Part shown: in pieces, positions 18,282 through 28,464 of the stretch | How the letters are laid out: every line of letters starts with the position of its first letter | Position numbering within the stretch: position 1 is the stretch's first letter | Source: an uncultured Rubritalea sp. | Lineage (GTDB): Bacteria > Verrucomicrobiota > Verrucomicrobiia > Verrucomicrobiales > Akkermansiaceae | Direction of reading: 5' to 3' | DNA length: 64,000 nt | NCBI GenBank assembly: GCA_937981665.1 | Contig: CALJOJ010000007.1 | Location: 1 to 64,000, forward strand | Notes under the pieces: model-generated | What the model was told of the DNA's origin: nothing | The model's input: the letters and a program-made list of their open reading frames with translations, nothing else | The model's database searches: none | Position numbers and translations under genes: made by a program

Positions 18282-19280
18282 AATAAGATTATTGCCTTTT
18301 ATATGCTAGGCTCCACTCTTCAGGCGGCTGAGGAAGTTACTATCTACTCTTACCGTCATTATGAAGCTGATGATAAGCTCTACGCTCAGTTCACAGAGGA
18401 GACAGGTATCAAAGTCAATACCGTAAAGGCTAAAGCTGATGCACTCATCAGCCGCATCCAGACTGAGGGAGATCAGAGCCCAGCTGACCTATTCATCGCG
18501 GCTGACGTCGGTAGGCTAGAAAAAGCAAAGGAAGAAGGCATCCTACAGCCAGTCACCAGTGAGACTCTCAAGAAGCAAGTACCAGCAGAACTGCGTGACA
18601 GTTCAGATTTCTGGACCGGAATCACTGTCCGCGCTCGTGTCATCGTCTATGCTAAAAACAAAGTAAAAGCTGGAGAAATAAAGAGCTATGATGACTTAGC
18701 TAAGCCTGAATGGAAAGGCAGAGTCCTCGCCCGCTCCTCATCTAATATTTATAACCAATCTCTACTCGCTTCATTTATAGCAAATAACGGTGAAGAAAAA
18801 GCGACTCAGTGGGCGCAAGCTTTCAGAGCGAATATGGCACGTGAACCAGAAGGCAGCGACCGCGACCAAATGCGCTCAGTAGCTGCTGGTCTCGCAGACG
18901 CATGTATCGTAAACACATACTACGTGGGACTACTCGCTAACTCTACTGATAAAAAAGACCGTGATGTAGCTGCAAAGCTCACAGTGTGCTTCCCTGACCA
19001 AGATAGTAAAGGAACACACATCAACATCAGTGGCGCTGGTGTATGCAAGCACGCACCGAACAAGCAAAACGCTATAAAACTCTTGGAATTCCTTACCTCT
19101 AATAAAGCGCAAGATACCTTCACTTCCTCAAACTATGAGTACCCTCTCGTGCGTGAAAATACGAGTTCAGAACTCCTCAAGAGCTGGGGATCATTCAAAT
19201 CTGACTCAATCAAGCTAGAAAAGATCGGTAAGCATCGTAAAGCTGCAGCAAAAGCTTTTCTTCTCGCTGGCTGGAAATAA
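18267..19280 (+). CDS. Ferric-iron ABC transporter, periplasmic binding protein
   Basis: 337 residues with a signal peptide (to about TLQAAEE). It begins VTIYSYRHYEADDKLYAQFTEETGIKV, with ADLFIAADVGRLEKAKEEGIL, WKGRVLARSSSNIYNQSLLASFI and CIVNTYYVGLL: the FbpA/FutA family, whose Tyr pair near NTYY binds Fe(III). It captures ferric iron for the permease and ATPase encoded downstream. A Fur-like box overlaps its start, so iron-repressed expression is likely. Confidence 0.9.
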   Translation: MRIILNKIIAFYMLGSTLQAAEEVTIYSYRHYEADDKLYAQFTEETGIKVNTVKAKADALISRIQTEGDQSPADLFIAADVGRLEKAKEEGILQPVTSETLKKQVPAELRDSSDFWTGITVRARVIVYAKNKVKAGEIKSYDDLAKPEWKGRVLARSSSNIYNQSLLASFIANNGEEKATQWAQAFRANMAREPEGSDRDQMRSVAAGLADACIVNTYYVGLLANSTDKKDRDVAAKLTVCFPDQDSKGTHINISGAGVCKHAPNKQNAIKLLEFLTSNKAQDTFTSSNYEYPLVRENTSSELLKSWGSFKSDSIKLEKIGKHRKAAAKAFLLAGWK

Positions 19281-19299
19281 GACCTAATCTTTTCATCTT

Positions 19300-20964
19300 G
19301 TGCCAAAGTCCCTCCATAAGCTCAGATCCCTCCCTTGGGTTCTGAGCCTTTTTATTATCACATGTCTCGCGGCGAGTCCGCTGTACTTTATTATAAAAGA
19401 AGTACAGCAACCACCGCAAGAAATGTGGGAGTTCTTGGTAAAAGAAACTAGTAATCCATACGATGACTCATCAGAGATCACTCCTTCTAGACTTCATGGA
19501 TACATCAAGGGTTCACTCATTATGCTCACAGGAGTCACCGTTCTCACTCTCCTTATTGGTGTGGGTTGTGCTTGGCTAGTGAGCGCTTTTAAATTCCGCG
19601 GTAGAGGTCTACTTTCTGTCTTACTTTGCCTACCCATTACCATGCCTACTTATGTTATGGTCGTAATGTATAAGGAACTATTAGTGACCTCTAAGCTCTC
19701 ACTTTCAGGCTGGGTTCGCGAGAGCTACTCACTCGAAGCTGCTTCAGACTTCGCCATTTACTGGAAATACACTCTTGGCATACTCGTCCTATCACTCTCT
19801 TTTTACCCCTATGTCTACCTTGCCGCCAGAATAGCATTCAAGAGACAATCTAGTGTCTACATTGAGAGTTCACGTGTACTGGGGAAAAGCTTGAACTCCA
19901 CCTTCTTTAAGATCTCACTACCTCTCGCTCGACCTGCCATTATTGCAGGACTTACTCTCGCCTTATTAGAAACGATGAATGAGTTCGGAGCCATGAAAAT
20001 ACTAGGGATAGAAACTCTAACAACTGGGATATTCTATGTCTGGCAGAGCCTGGAAGAACTTAACTCAGCAGTTAGGATATCTGCTGTTTTAATGTTCATC
20101 ATATTCGCTATTATTTTGATTGAAAGACTAATCCGAGGCAGAAAAAAATTCCAGAACCACCGCTCTTCAGCAACCGAATTCCAAGGCTTTGAAACGAGTA
20201 AAAAAACTCAACTACTCATCTGGACTATCTGTATTCTCGTCGCTGGCACAGGGTTCATCATTCCCCTATCTAAGCTCATTCAGCAAGCAATGCTCGCTCT
20301 TCCTGAGCGCGACCTTCAGCCATACTTTGACCTCATCACGAGTAGTTCATGGCTAGCATTCAAAGCTTCTCTAGTCATCATCTTAGCATCTATCATACTA
20401 GCCTACACAGCACGCATTCTACCTAAGTGGTGGGTGCACTTAGGTACTAAGATCAGCTTACTAGGCTACGCTATTCCTGGAGCTATTCTTGGTGTCGTTC
20501 TACTCTCAGTGAAAGGCAGCCTTCACCAGTCGGCTAATGAAATTGCTCAATGGGTGTTCCATACCACACTTACAGGTCTCATCATAGCATACGCGATTAG
20601 ATTCCTTACTATAGGTTACAATCCAATAGAAGCAGGGTTTAAAAAAATAAACCCGCACCTCGATGAAGCATCTCAGTCACTGGGTAAAAGTAAGCTAAGT
20701 ACCCTCTTCTTCATTCACCTTCCGCTATTACGTCACTCATTTATAGCAGCGGCTATCATCCTCTTCGTAGATATCCTCAAGGAGTTGCCTCTCACCCTTA
20801 TTTTAGGACCATCTAACAATGACACTCTAGCCACGAAAACATACGGACTGTTCGCAGCTGAAGAACGTATTCCCGAAGGCTCTATACCAGCGCTCATTCT
20901 CATCATGACCTCACTGTTAGGACTCCTCATCATTTCCACCCTCCTCAATAAAAAATCAACCTAA
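19300..20964 (+). CDS. Ferric-iron ABC transporter, fused permease
   Basis: 554 residues from a GTG 19 nt after the binding-protein gene. About 12 hydrophobic helices form two halves, each with an inner-membrane EAA-type loop (ESSRVLGKSLNSTFFKISLPLARPAI; EASQSLGKSKLSTLFFIHLPLLRHSF). This fused double-domain form is typical of FbpB-type iron permeases. It forms the channel for Fe(III) with the ATPase at 20970. Confidence 0.9.
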   Translation: MPKSLHKLRSLPWVLSLFIITCLAASPLYFIIKEVQQPPQEMWEFLVKETSNPYDDSSEITPSRLHGYIKGSLIMLTGVTVLTLLIGVGCAWLVSAFKFRGRGLLSVLLCLPITMPTYVMVVMYKELLVTSKLSLSGWVRESYSLEAASDFAIYWKYTLGILVLSLSFYPYVYLAARIAFKRQSSVYIESSRVLGKSLNSTFFKISLPLARPAIIAGLTLALLETMNEFGAMKILGIETLTTGIFYVWQSLEELNSAVRISAVLMFIIFAIILIERLIRGRKKFQNHRSSATEFQGFETSKKTQLLIWTICILVAGTGFIIPLSKLIQQAMLALPERDLQPYFDLITSSSWLAFKASLVIILASIILAYTARILPKWWVHLGTKISLLGYAIPGAILGVVLLSVKGSLHQSANEIAQWVFHTTLTGLIIAYAIRFLTIGYNPIEAGFKKINPHLDEASQSLGKSKLSTLFFIHLPLLRHSFIAAAIILFVDILKELPLTLILGPSNNDTLATKTYGLFAAEERIPEGSIPALILIMTSLLGLLIISTLLNKKST

Positions 20965-20969
20965 GTACG

Positions 20970-21596
20970 ATGGACACCACACTTACAGCTTCTAATATTT
21001 GTAAAAAAATGGGCAAAAAAACTGTCCTAAATCAGTTTTCTCTTAACCTAGAAGAAAGCGAGATAGTAGCTCTCTTAGGAAATAGTGGTTGCGGAAAAAC
21101 TACCTTCTTACGTATCCTAGCAGGGCTAGAAACATCGGATTCAGGCACCATAGAAATTTCAGGTACAGACATCACAGTACTCCCTGCCGAGAAACGTAAT
21201 ATCGGGCTCGTCTTTCAAGACTTTGCCCTTTTCCCACATATGTCCGTGAAAAAAAACATTCTCTACGGGCTACATAAGCTACCAAAAAACGAACGTATGC
21301 AACGCCTCAATGAAGTGATCGAGCTCACTAGTCTAGCTGATTTCATCAATCAGTATCCGCACCAGCTCTCCGGAGGTCAACAGCAACGTGTCGCACTAGC
21401 ACGAGCGCTTGCCCCTAACCCTTCTCTTGTCCTGCTAGACGAGCCATTTTCTAGCCTAGATGCTTCACTCCGCAGCTCACTCCGCCATGGAGTACGTGAA
21501 ATACTCAAGAATGCACAGATCCCAGCCATCATCGTCACTCACGATCAGGCAGATGCAGACGAAGTCGCCGACCGCGTGATCAATATGAGTTGTTAA
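20970..21596 (+). CDS. Ferric-iron ABC transporter, ATP-binding protein
   Basis: 208 residues, five bases after the permease stop. Walker A is LLGNSGCGKTT, the signature is LSGGQQQRVALARAL, Walker B is LVLLDEPFSSLD, and the switch His is in IIVTHDQ. It powers the iron importer. It is shorter than FbpC-type ATPases of about 350 residues because it lacks the C-terminal regulatory (TOBE) domain. Convergent with the next minus-strand gene. Confidence 0.9.
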   Translation: MDTTLTASNICKKMGKKTVLNQFSLNLEESEIVALLGNSGCGKTTFLRILAGLETSDSGTIEISGTDITVLPAEKRNIGLVFQDFALFPHMSVKKNILYGLHKLPKNERMQRLNEVIELTSLADFINQYPHQLSGGQQQRVALARALAPNPSLVLLDEPFSSLDASLRSSLRHGVREILKNAQIPAIIVTHDQADADEVADRVINMSC

Positions 21597-21627
21597 AAAG
21601 CTCTCCCTTTTTCCTCTTACTCCACAT

Positions 21628-22905
21628 CTAGCCAATAAAGCACGGAACAAGAATACCGTCCTTCATTCCGTGGATTTTCTTTTTATCTGATGGCACAATA
21701 GTAGCCATAGTTCCTCCCATAGTGGTGTTACCATCGGCATCGGTGAAGTAGTATGGGCAGAGTCTCACTCGACCTTGCATGATCTTCACTTCTCCTGTTT
21801 CATTATCGAAATACGGATGCTCGACTATTCTGCCTTGCTCGAACTTCTGCATCATCCACGGTTGACTATCGAAATCTTTGACAGCGGAGTGGATCGCATC
21901 ACGCCATTCATCGCCTGGCATGTCATGACCTACAGTGACACTCTTAGAACCCCAAGCTAATTCGTTAAATCCGCTAATCTTGGCAACTAATTGACGATCT
22001 TTCTGAGAAAATTCTGCCACCTCTGACCAACTACTTACATCTAGCTTCGGTAATGCTGCGTGTGGTGGAAGCTCGGTAGGATCTATCACCCAGCCGAATG
22101 GAACAACATCTTTAACCCGCTTCAAGTGACTACCACGCATCTCTTTCTCCCACAGTGTCTTCAGTGCCGGGCACCAGAGTAAAGCTAACCAGAGCTTCTC
22201 TTCTAAGTGAGGTTTACATGGAGATGTTAGATTAGTTCTGCTCGCTAGCTCTCTCGCTTGTGGGATGTTCTCCCAGTCGAACCATTCAAAAAATCTATAG
22301 CGATCCGCATCATCTTCAGCGGTATCGCCCTCAGCCTTCACCACTTCATAGCCATCACCTAACAGTGAGGTCAGCCATTCCATTTCTGGTAAGTAGTCAG
22401 CAGACTCTTCACTTACTAAAACCTTACCACCATTCGGCATCAGGTTTTTAAAGCCATCACGTATCCCATTCTCTCCACCAAAGACCTCAAAGCCATGCTT
22501 CTCGTATACTTGGCTAAGCCATGTCGCGATGCCCATCCCACCAGGGACACTGTCTAGCTCTGTGAGAGCGTAACCAGCGGTCGTCTCTCTATCGGTAAGA
22601 ATGAGATCCGGACGAATAACGCCAGGCATTACATTCTTAAGATCACCATTACGCTGCTGCTGCACCATCCACTCTGGCTTACCTGTATCTAACAGATCAG
22701 CTATCCATGCAGGAAGCTTTCCTAAAGCCGAGCGTTGATAAATAGACTCACTAGTCCGCTGGAACTTAGCCAACGCATGTCCAAGGCTCTGTATTTCCTT
22801 AGCCTCTTTCTTAGATATCTTAAACGGCTGTGGAGAAAATAACCACTGCGCCCCATGCCTGAGCTGTGATTCAGGGAGCGCAGATCGAAGTTCTTCTAAG
22901 GTCAT
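21628..22905 (-). CDS. Conserved-looking protein of unknown function, downstream of trpEG
   Basis: 425 residues, no signal peptide, no clear membrane helices. I do not recognise it for certain. The stretches ELDSVPGGMG (about 117-126), PWMMQKFEQGR and MQGRVRLCPYYF have the look of a nucleotide-binding, ATP-grasp-like fold in permuted order, but I cannot show it. It has six Cys and many Trp. It starts 45 nt after trpG on the same strand, so it is probably expressed with tryptophan or folate genes. Confidence 0.6.
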   Translation of the reverse strand: MTLEELRSALPESQLRHGAQWLFSPQPFKISKKEAKEIQSLGHALAKFQRTSESIYQRSALGKLPAWIADLLDTGKPEWMVQQQRNGDLKNVMPGVIRPDLILTDRETTAGYALTELDSVPGGMGIATWLSQVYEKHGFEVFGGENGIRDGFKNLMPNGGKVLVSEESADYLPEMEWLTSLLGDGYEVVKAEGDTAEDDADRYRFFEWFDWENIPQARELASRTNLTSPCKPHLEEKLWLALLWCPALKTLWEKEMRGSHLKRVKDVVPFGWVIDPTELPPHAALPKLDVSSWSEVAEFSQKDRQLVAKISGFNELAWGSKSVTVGHDMPGDEWRDAIHSAVKDFDSQPWMMQKFEQGRIVEHPYFDNETGEVKIMQGRVRLCPYYFTDADGNTTMGGTMATIVPSDKKKIHGMKDGILVPCFIG

Positions 22906-22950
22906 AACCGAGGTTTCAGATAGAGAGGTATAGTTTCTAAATATGAGTAA

Positions 22951-23523
22951 TTAATTAGCTACTAAATCTAAGAAATTCTTGAGCATTTCCTTGCCATGCT
23001 CGGTAAGGATACTCTCTGGATGGAACTGTACTCCGTGGATTTCCATTTGCTTATGCTTGAGCCCCATGATGACTCCGTCTTCTGTCTCAGCAGTGACTTC
23101 TAAGCAATCTGGCAATGTATCACGCTTCACAATAAGTGAATGATAACGAGTAGCGGTGAATGACTCTGGCAGATCCTTGAAGACACTCTTACCAGTATTC
23201 TTCACAACCGATGTCTTCCCGTGCATGAGCTGCTCAGCTCGCACCACTTCTCCGCCAAATACCTGGCCGATGCTCTGATGACCTAGACAAACTCCGAAAA
23301 TTGGAATTTTGCCGCCAAATTCTCTGATCACATCACAGCTCACTCCAGCCTCATTGGGCGTGCAGGGACCCGGTGAAATACAGATAAGATCTGGTGCCAA
23401 CTCGGCAATCTCTGCGACAGTGATTTTATCATTTCTCACCACCTTCATTTCAGCACCTAGCTCGCCAAAATACTGCACAAGATTGTAGGTAAAGGAATCG
23501 TAATTATCGATGACTAATAACAT
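22951..23523 (-). CDS. trpG: Anthranilate / aminodeoxychorismate synthase glutamine amidotransferase subunit
   Basis: 190 residues. A class I glutamine amidotransferase: [15 protein letters not shown] at the start, [11 protein letters not shown] (oxyanion region), the catalytic Cys in [11 protein letters not shown] and the His-x-Glu in [10 protein letters not shown]. It supplies ammonia to the synthase encoded just upstream, six bases away. TrpG and PabA cannot be told apart from sequence, and one subunit may serve both; trpG is preferred because of the trpE neighbour. Confidence 0.9.
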   Translation of the reverse strand: MLLVIDNYDSFTYNLVQYFGELGAEMKVVRNDKITVAEIAELAPDLICISPGPCTPNEAGVSCDVIREFGGKIPIFGVCLGHQSIGQVFGGEVVRAEQLMHGKTSVVKNTGKSVFKDLPESFTATRYHSLIVKRDTLPDCLEVTAETEDGVIMGLKHKQMEIHGVQFHPESILTEHGKEMLKNFLDLVAN

Positions 23524-23529
23524 GCTCTT

Positions 23530-25053
23530 TTATTGGTTTGTTGAGTTTTCTGCCAGGGTTTTAGCTAGGCTCACAGCACGGATCATGCCCATTGCTTTAT
23601 TACGTGTTTCCTCGTACTCATAAGTAGGGTCACTATCTGCGACCACTCCAGCGCCAGCTTGAACATATACTTTATCATTCTTAAGTAAGCATGTACGCAG
23701 TGTGATGCATGAGTCATGCCCACCATCCCAGCCAAAGTAACCTACAGCACCACTATAAGTTCCACGCTTGTTTTTCTCTAGTTCATTGATGATCTGCATC
23801 GCACGTATTTTCGGTGCACCGCTCACTGTCCCTGCTGGGAATGTAGACCGTACTGCATCGTAAGCTGAGTATTTATCATCTAACTGGCCCCTAACATTGG
23901 AAACGATATGCATCACGTGACTATAGCGCTCTACGATCATGAAATCATCCACAATAACACTCGCATGCTTGGCTATTCTGCCCACATCATTTCTCGCTAG
24001 ATCTACTAGCATGAGGTGCTCTGCGCACTCTTTCTTATCAGCTAAGAGATCTGCGGCTAAAGCATCATCTTCTTCCTCAGTCTTCCCTCTCCAGCGTGTG
24101 CCGGCTATCGGGCGGATGTCTAGATTTCCATCTATGGCGCGAACGTGCACTTCTGGCGAGCTCCCCACGAGTGAGAAGTCATCGAACTGTAAAATAAACA
24201 TGTATGGTGATGGATTCACATGACGAAGGGCTCGGTAGAGATCCACCGGCTCACCTGTGTAATCTGTCTCAAATCTCTGACTAGGCACCACCTGGAAAAC
24301 ATCACCAGAGGAGATGTACTCTTTCGCTTTAAGAACCATATTCTCGTATTCTTCCTGAGTCGTGTTACTCTTCGGTTCTATCATCTCGTATTCAGTGAGT
24401 CCATTCAGTGGAGAAATATGTAGAGGAACATCTAGCTGAGAGACCATATTCTCAATACGAATCAGTGCTTCTTCATACGCCTCATCTGGGCTTACCTCAT
24501 CATCTTCAACAAAGGCATTCGCAATGACTAGTAGACGACGTAATTTATGATCAAAAATAAGAAGTGTGTCTGCGATCATGAATACCGCATCGGGAAGATC
24601 TAAGTCATCCGCTGGAGACATCGTGATACTGGGCTCGAACTGCTTCACAGCATCATAGGACATATAGCCTACTGCTCCACCGTAGAATGGTGGAGCATCA
24701 CCGTGAGACACCGGCTTATACTGAGACATAAATGCTTCTAGTTCACTAAGGACATCATTCTCACTATCTGCTGTCCATTGACAAGTCTCACTATTTTCAG
24801 TGAGAGAAATATCTTTCCCATGTGCGATGAATACCGCACGTGGATCTGACCCCATAATAGAATACCTACCACTTGCATCTGTGCTCTCAGCGCTTTCGAA
24901 AAGAAACGCCCCGTCACTCTGCGCTATTTTCATAAACGCTGATAATGGAGTTTCAAAATCTGCCGCAAGCTGTCCATACACAGGCACAACGTTCCCTAGT
25001 TTCGCTAATTCACGAAACTCCTCTTTAGATGGTTTTACAGGTTCCCTGCTCAC
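23530..25053 (-). CDS. trpE: Anthranilate synthase component I
   Basis: 507 residues if it begins at the GTG at 25053 (MSREPVKPSKEEF); a TTG at 25083 would add ten. The N-terminal part (VPVYGQLAADFETPLSAFMKIA, SAEDG-like FLFESAES) and the chorismate-binding domain (GDVFQVVPSQRF, NPSPYMFIL, IRPIAGTRWRGKTEEED, HLMLVDLARNDVGRIA, TFPAGTVSGAPKIRAM) fit TrpE. It forms anthranilate from chorismate with TrpG. It is divergent from secA across a 150-base gap in which I see no clear attenuator. Confidence 0.92.
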   Translation of the reverse strand: MSREPVKPSKEEFRELAKLGNVVPVYGQLAADFETPLSAFMKIAQSDGAFLFESAESTDASGRYSIMGSDPRAVFIAHGKDISLTENSETCQWTADSENDVLSELEAFMSQYKPVSHGDAPPFYGGAVGYMSYDAVKQFEPSITMSPADDLDLPDAVFMIADTLLIFDHKLRRLLVIANAFVEDDEVSPDEAYEEALIRIENMVSQLDVPLHISPLNGLTEYEMIEPKSNTTQEEYENMVLKAKEYISSGDVFQVVPSQRFETDYTGEPVDLYRALRHVNPSPYMFILQFDDFSLVGSSPEVHVRAIDGNLDIRPIAGTRWRGKTEEEDDALAADLLADKKECAEHLMLVDLARNDVGRIAKHASVIVDDFMIVERYSHVMHIVSNVRGQLDDKYSAYDAVRSTFPAGTVSGAPKIRAMQIINELEKNKRGTYSGAVGYFGWDGGHDSCITLRTCLLKNDKVYVQAGAGVVADSDPTYEYEETRNKAMGMIRAVSLAKTLAENSTNQ

Positions 25054-25206
25054 ACCGACAGAATGCGACTGTATTCCAAACAATCAAGTTCAAAACCAAA
25101 AGGAATCGCAAATTTCTATAAGCTTAAATTTATCAATGCTATGCTTGCCACATTGGCCTTCCCTGTGTATTGAAAACACGCCCATTAATACATCGGGCAC
25201 AAAGAT

Positions 25207-28200
25207 ATGCTAAAGTGGACATTACAAAAAATCGTAGGCAACAAAAATGAGCGTGAGATCAAGAAGCGTATCAGGCCAACTGTTGCTAAAATAAACAAGA
25301 TCGAAGAAGACCTCCAGCAGGAATCTACTGAAGACGTCTTGGCGCGTACTGCTAAATGGCAGAAACACTTACACCGCTACCTACCATTAGACACCCCTAC
25401 CAAGAGACAGACCGAGTCATTAGAGCCTGAGCAGATCTCTACCCTCGCAGAAGTAGTAGAGCAGAGACTAGCTGACTTACGTGACGAGTACCCCTCTCTA
25501 CCTTCTGTCACAGCTACACCAGAATCTATCGAAGCTGGTAAAGAAGCATTCACAGCTATCGAGGACGACTTTCCAGAAAAGCGTGCTGACTATTTAGACA
25601 AAATTCTCCCTGAAGCATTCGCTGTAGTTAAAAATGCAGCCCGCAGAATGGTAGGAACTAAGCTCATTCTTGGTGACCAAGAAATAGAGTGGAACATGGT
25701 TCACTTCGACGTCCAGCTCATAGGTGGCGTAGCTCTTCACAAAGGCATGATTGCTGAAATGATGACTGGTGAAGGTAAGACCCTAGTGGGAACACTCCCA
25801 GTTTATCTCAATGCACTCACTGGCCTCGGTGTTCACGTTGTCACAGTGAATGACTATCTTTCAATGCGTGACTCCCAGTGGATGGGCGCACTCTATCAGT
25901 TCCTAGGACTCTCCGTAGGTTGTATTCAGAATATGCAACCACCACAAGTGAGACGTGAACAATACCTCACCGACATCACTTACGGAACTAACTCAGAATT
26001 CGGATTCGATTATCTTCGTGATAACGGTATGTCGACTTCTAAAGAAGAGCAGGTTCAGAATGGTCACTACTTCTCAGTGATTGATGAAGTTGACTCAGTA
26101 CTTATTGACGAGGCTCGTACCCCGCTCATTATCTCTGGACCTTCTACTGTTTCTAACACTCAGCAATACTCAGACTACAAGCACTTGATTGAGGACTTGG
26201 TGAAAAAGCAAAACCAACTCTGTTCAGAGCTCGCTGATGAGGCTAATAAAGCACTCGAAGCTGGTGACGAAGAGCACGCAGGTCGCTGCCTCTTTAAAGT
26301 AAAACTCGGTCAGCCAAGAAACCGTCAGCTCATGAAGCACATGCAGGAGCCTGATTCCCGCCGCCTCATCGACAAGACTGAACTTTCCTTCTACCAAGAT
26401 GCTCAGAAGAAAGAACTCTACAAAGTAAAAGAAGAGCTCTACTTCACTATCGATGAGAAGGCACACGATGCTGACCTCATGGAAATGGGTCGTAATGAGC
26501 TAGCACCTGGTAATGAAGATGCATTCACCCTTCCTGACCTCGCTACTGAGTACGCTGAGATCGATGCTAATCCTGAGCTGAGCGACGAGCAAAAAGCTGC
26601 AGCGAAAGAAGAGATTAATACAAGTTTAGATGCACAGGGTGAGAAAGTTCACTCCATCACTCAGCTCCTCAAGGCATACTGTATCTACGAGAAAGACGTG
26701 GAATACGTGGTCGAGGACAACAAGGTCAAAATAGTTGACGAACAAACCGGACGTAAGATGGAAGGTCGCCGCTGGTCAGATGGTCTTCACCAAGCAGTAG
26801 AAGCTAAGGAAAATGTTACTGTTGAGCGTGAAACTCAGACATACGCTACCATCACTATTCAGAACTATTTCCGCCTCTATGAGAAGCTCGGCGGAATGAC
26901 TGGTACTGCGGAAACTGAAGCAGCAGAATTTCATGACATCTATGGTCTCGACGTGCTCCCTATCCCATCTAACCGTGTGAACCAACGTGAAGATCTCAAC
27001 GATCAAGTCTTCAAGACTCGCCGTGAGAAGTATAACGCAGTGGTAAACAAGATCACTGAATGCCAAGAGAAAGGTCAGCCGGTACTAGTAGGCACAGCAT
27101 CTGTTGACGCATCTGAAACACTTTCAAGAATGCTCCAGCGCGCTAAGATAAAGCACTCAGTACTGAACGCTAAATTCCATGAACAAGAAGCGGACATCGT
27201 AGCCAATGCTGGTAAGCTAGGAGCAGTCACAGTTTCTACCAACATGGCTGGCCGTGGTACAGATATCAAACTCGCCGAAGGCGTAGAAGAAGCAGGTGGA
27301 CTCATGGTGATCGGTTGTGAGCGCTACCAGTCACGTCGTGTGGACCGCCAGCTCCGTGGACGATGTGCACGTCAGGGAGACAAAGGAATGAGCCAATTCT
27401 ATATTTCATTTGAGGATGACCTCATGAGAAACTTTGCGGCTGCTGAGCGCATGACTCGCATGATGGAGAGATTCGGCATGGAAGAAGGTGAAGCACTAGA
27501 ACACAAGTGGCTCAACCGCTCTATCGAGACCGCTCAGAAACGTGTCGAACAACGTGACTACACATGGCGTAAGCGCGTACTAGACTTCGATGACGTGATG
27601 AACATGCAACGTGAAGTTGTATACGGATACAGAAATGAAGTGCTCTCATCTGAGAACCCTCGCGAACTCATTGATGAACTTATCGATGAAGTCATCCCAG
27701 ACCGCGTCCATGGTTTCCTAGAGGACAGAGACCAAGGATCACCAGACTATGCAGAGCTTCTTAACTGGGTAAATACCACATTCCCACTTGGACTCACACT
27801 TGAATCTGCAGGTCTCCATGACAGAAATACTCAAGAGAATAGCGACTGGATCGTGAACGAAGTGAAAAACGCTTATCAGCTTAAGACTGAAAATGAGTCA
27901 CCTGAACTACTAGACCATCTAGAACGCCACATCATCCTCACAGGAATCGATAAACTTTGGCAGGAGCACCTTTATAATATGGATGCTCTACGCGAAGGAA
28001 TCAGCCTAAGAGCACAAGGTCAGAAAGACCCACTTGTAGAGTACAAAGTAGAAGCCTACTCACTCTTCGAGACTCTCATGGACAGCATCAAAGCAGAGTC
28101 ACTCAACAACCTCTTCCGCTCAACATCTAGCTTAGATCACTTCGAGCAGTTTCTACAGAGCATGCCAGCTGACTACTCAGACCACGAGACTGAGCAAGAA

Positions 28201-28344
28201 GCCATCACTGAGCAGAACATCGGAACTGCAGTTGCCACTAAGGGCGGCATCCCAATGAAAGGTGATAAAAAGGTAAAACTTCAAATACCGAAGCGCAAGC
28301 CAATCCAGATCAAGTCTTTACCGAAGACCAAGAAGCGAAGCTAA
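25207..28344 (+). CDS. secA: Preprotein translocase ATPase SecA (long form)
   Basis: 1045 residues, against about 900 in E. coli. Walker A MMTGEGKTLVG is near residue 185 and the DEVD box VIDEVDSVLIDEARTPLIISGP near 295; TNMAGRGTDI and GCERYQSRRVDRQLRGRCARQGD are the NBD2 motifs. About 120 extra residues lie between roughly 310 and 475 (ELADEANKALEAGDEEHAGRC to SITQLLKAYCIYEKDVEYVV), an insertion also known in Bacteroidetes and PVC SecAs. The C-terminus ends in a basic tail (KRKPIQIKSLPKTKKRS) and lacks the Cys-rich zinc motif that binds SecB. It drives Sec export at the inner membrane. Confidence 0.97.
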   Translation: MLKWTLQKIVGNKNEREIKKRIRPTVAKINKIEEDLQQESTEDVLARTAKWQKHLHRYLPLDTPTKRQTESLEPEQISTLAEVVEQRLADLRDEYPSLPSVTATPESIEAGKEAFTAIEDDFPEKRADYLDKILPEAFAVVKNAARRMVGTKLILGDQEIEWNMVHFDVQLIGGVALHKGMIAEMMTGEGKTLVGTLPVYLNALTGLGVHVVTVNDYLSMRDSQWMGALYQFLGLSVGCIQNMQPPQVRREQYLTDITYGTNSEFGFDYLRDNGMSTSKEEQVQNGHYFSVIDEVDSVLIDEARTPLIISGPSTVSNTQQYSDYKHLIEDLVKKQNQLCSELADEANKALEAGDEEHAGRCLFKVKLGQPRNRQLMKHMQEPDSRRLIDKTELSFYQDAQKKELYKVKEELYFTIDEKAHDADLMEMGRNELAPGNEDAFTLPDLATEYAEIDANPELSDEQKAAAKEEINTSLDAQGEKVHSITQLLKAYCIYEKDVEYVVEDNKVKIVDEQTGRKMEGRRWSDGLHQAVEAKENVTVERETQTYATITIQNYFRLYEKLGGMTGTAETEAAEFHDIYGLDVLPIPSNRVNQREDLNDQVFKTRREKYNAVVNKITECQEKGQPVLVGTASVDASETLSRMLQRAKIKHSVLNAKFHEQEADIVANAGKLGAVTVSTNMAGRGTDIKLAEGVEEAGGLMVIGCERYQSRRVDRQLRGRCARQGDKGMSQFYISFEDDLMRNFAAAERMTRMMERFGMEEGEALEHKWLNRSIETAQKRVEQRDYTWRKRVLDFDDVMNMQREVVYGYRNEVLSSENPRELIDELIDEVIPDRVHGFLEDRDQGSPDYAELLNWVNTTFPLGLTLESAGLHDRNTQENSDWIVNEVKNAYQLKTENESPELLDHLERHIILTGIDKLWQEHLYNMDALREGISLRAQGQKDPLVEYKVEAYSLFETLMDSIKAESLNNLFRSTSSLDHFEQFLQSMPADYSDHETEQEAITEQNIGTAVATKGGIPMKGDKKVKLQIPKRKPIQIKSLPKTKKRS

Positions 28345-28403
28345 AAATGGCGAAACTAAGTAATATCCTGATCTATTAGACTCACCTAAAAAACATTAAA
28401 AGA

Positions 28404-28435
28404 AACTGCGTGAGCCCAACTCCCGCAGTTTTTTT
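28404..28435 (+). terminator. Rho-independent terminator after secA
   Basis: AACTGCG and CGCAGTT form a 7-bp stem around a 13-base loop, followed by seven T in total, 60 bases past the secA stop. Confidence 0.85.
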
Positions 28436-28464
28436 GTACCTACATCTTACTTTGAAGGAAACTA

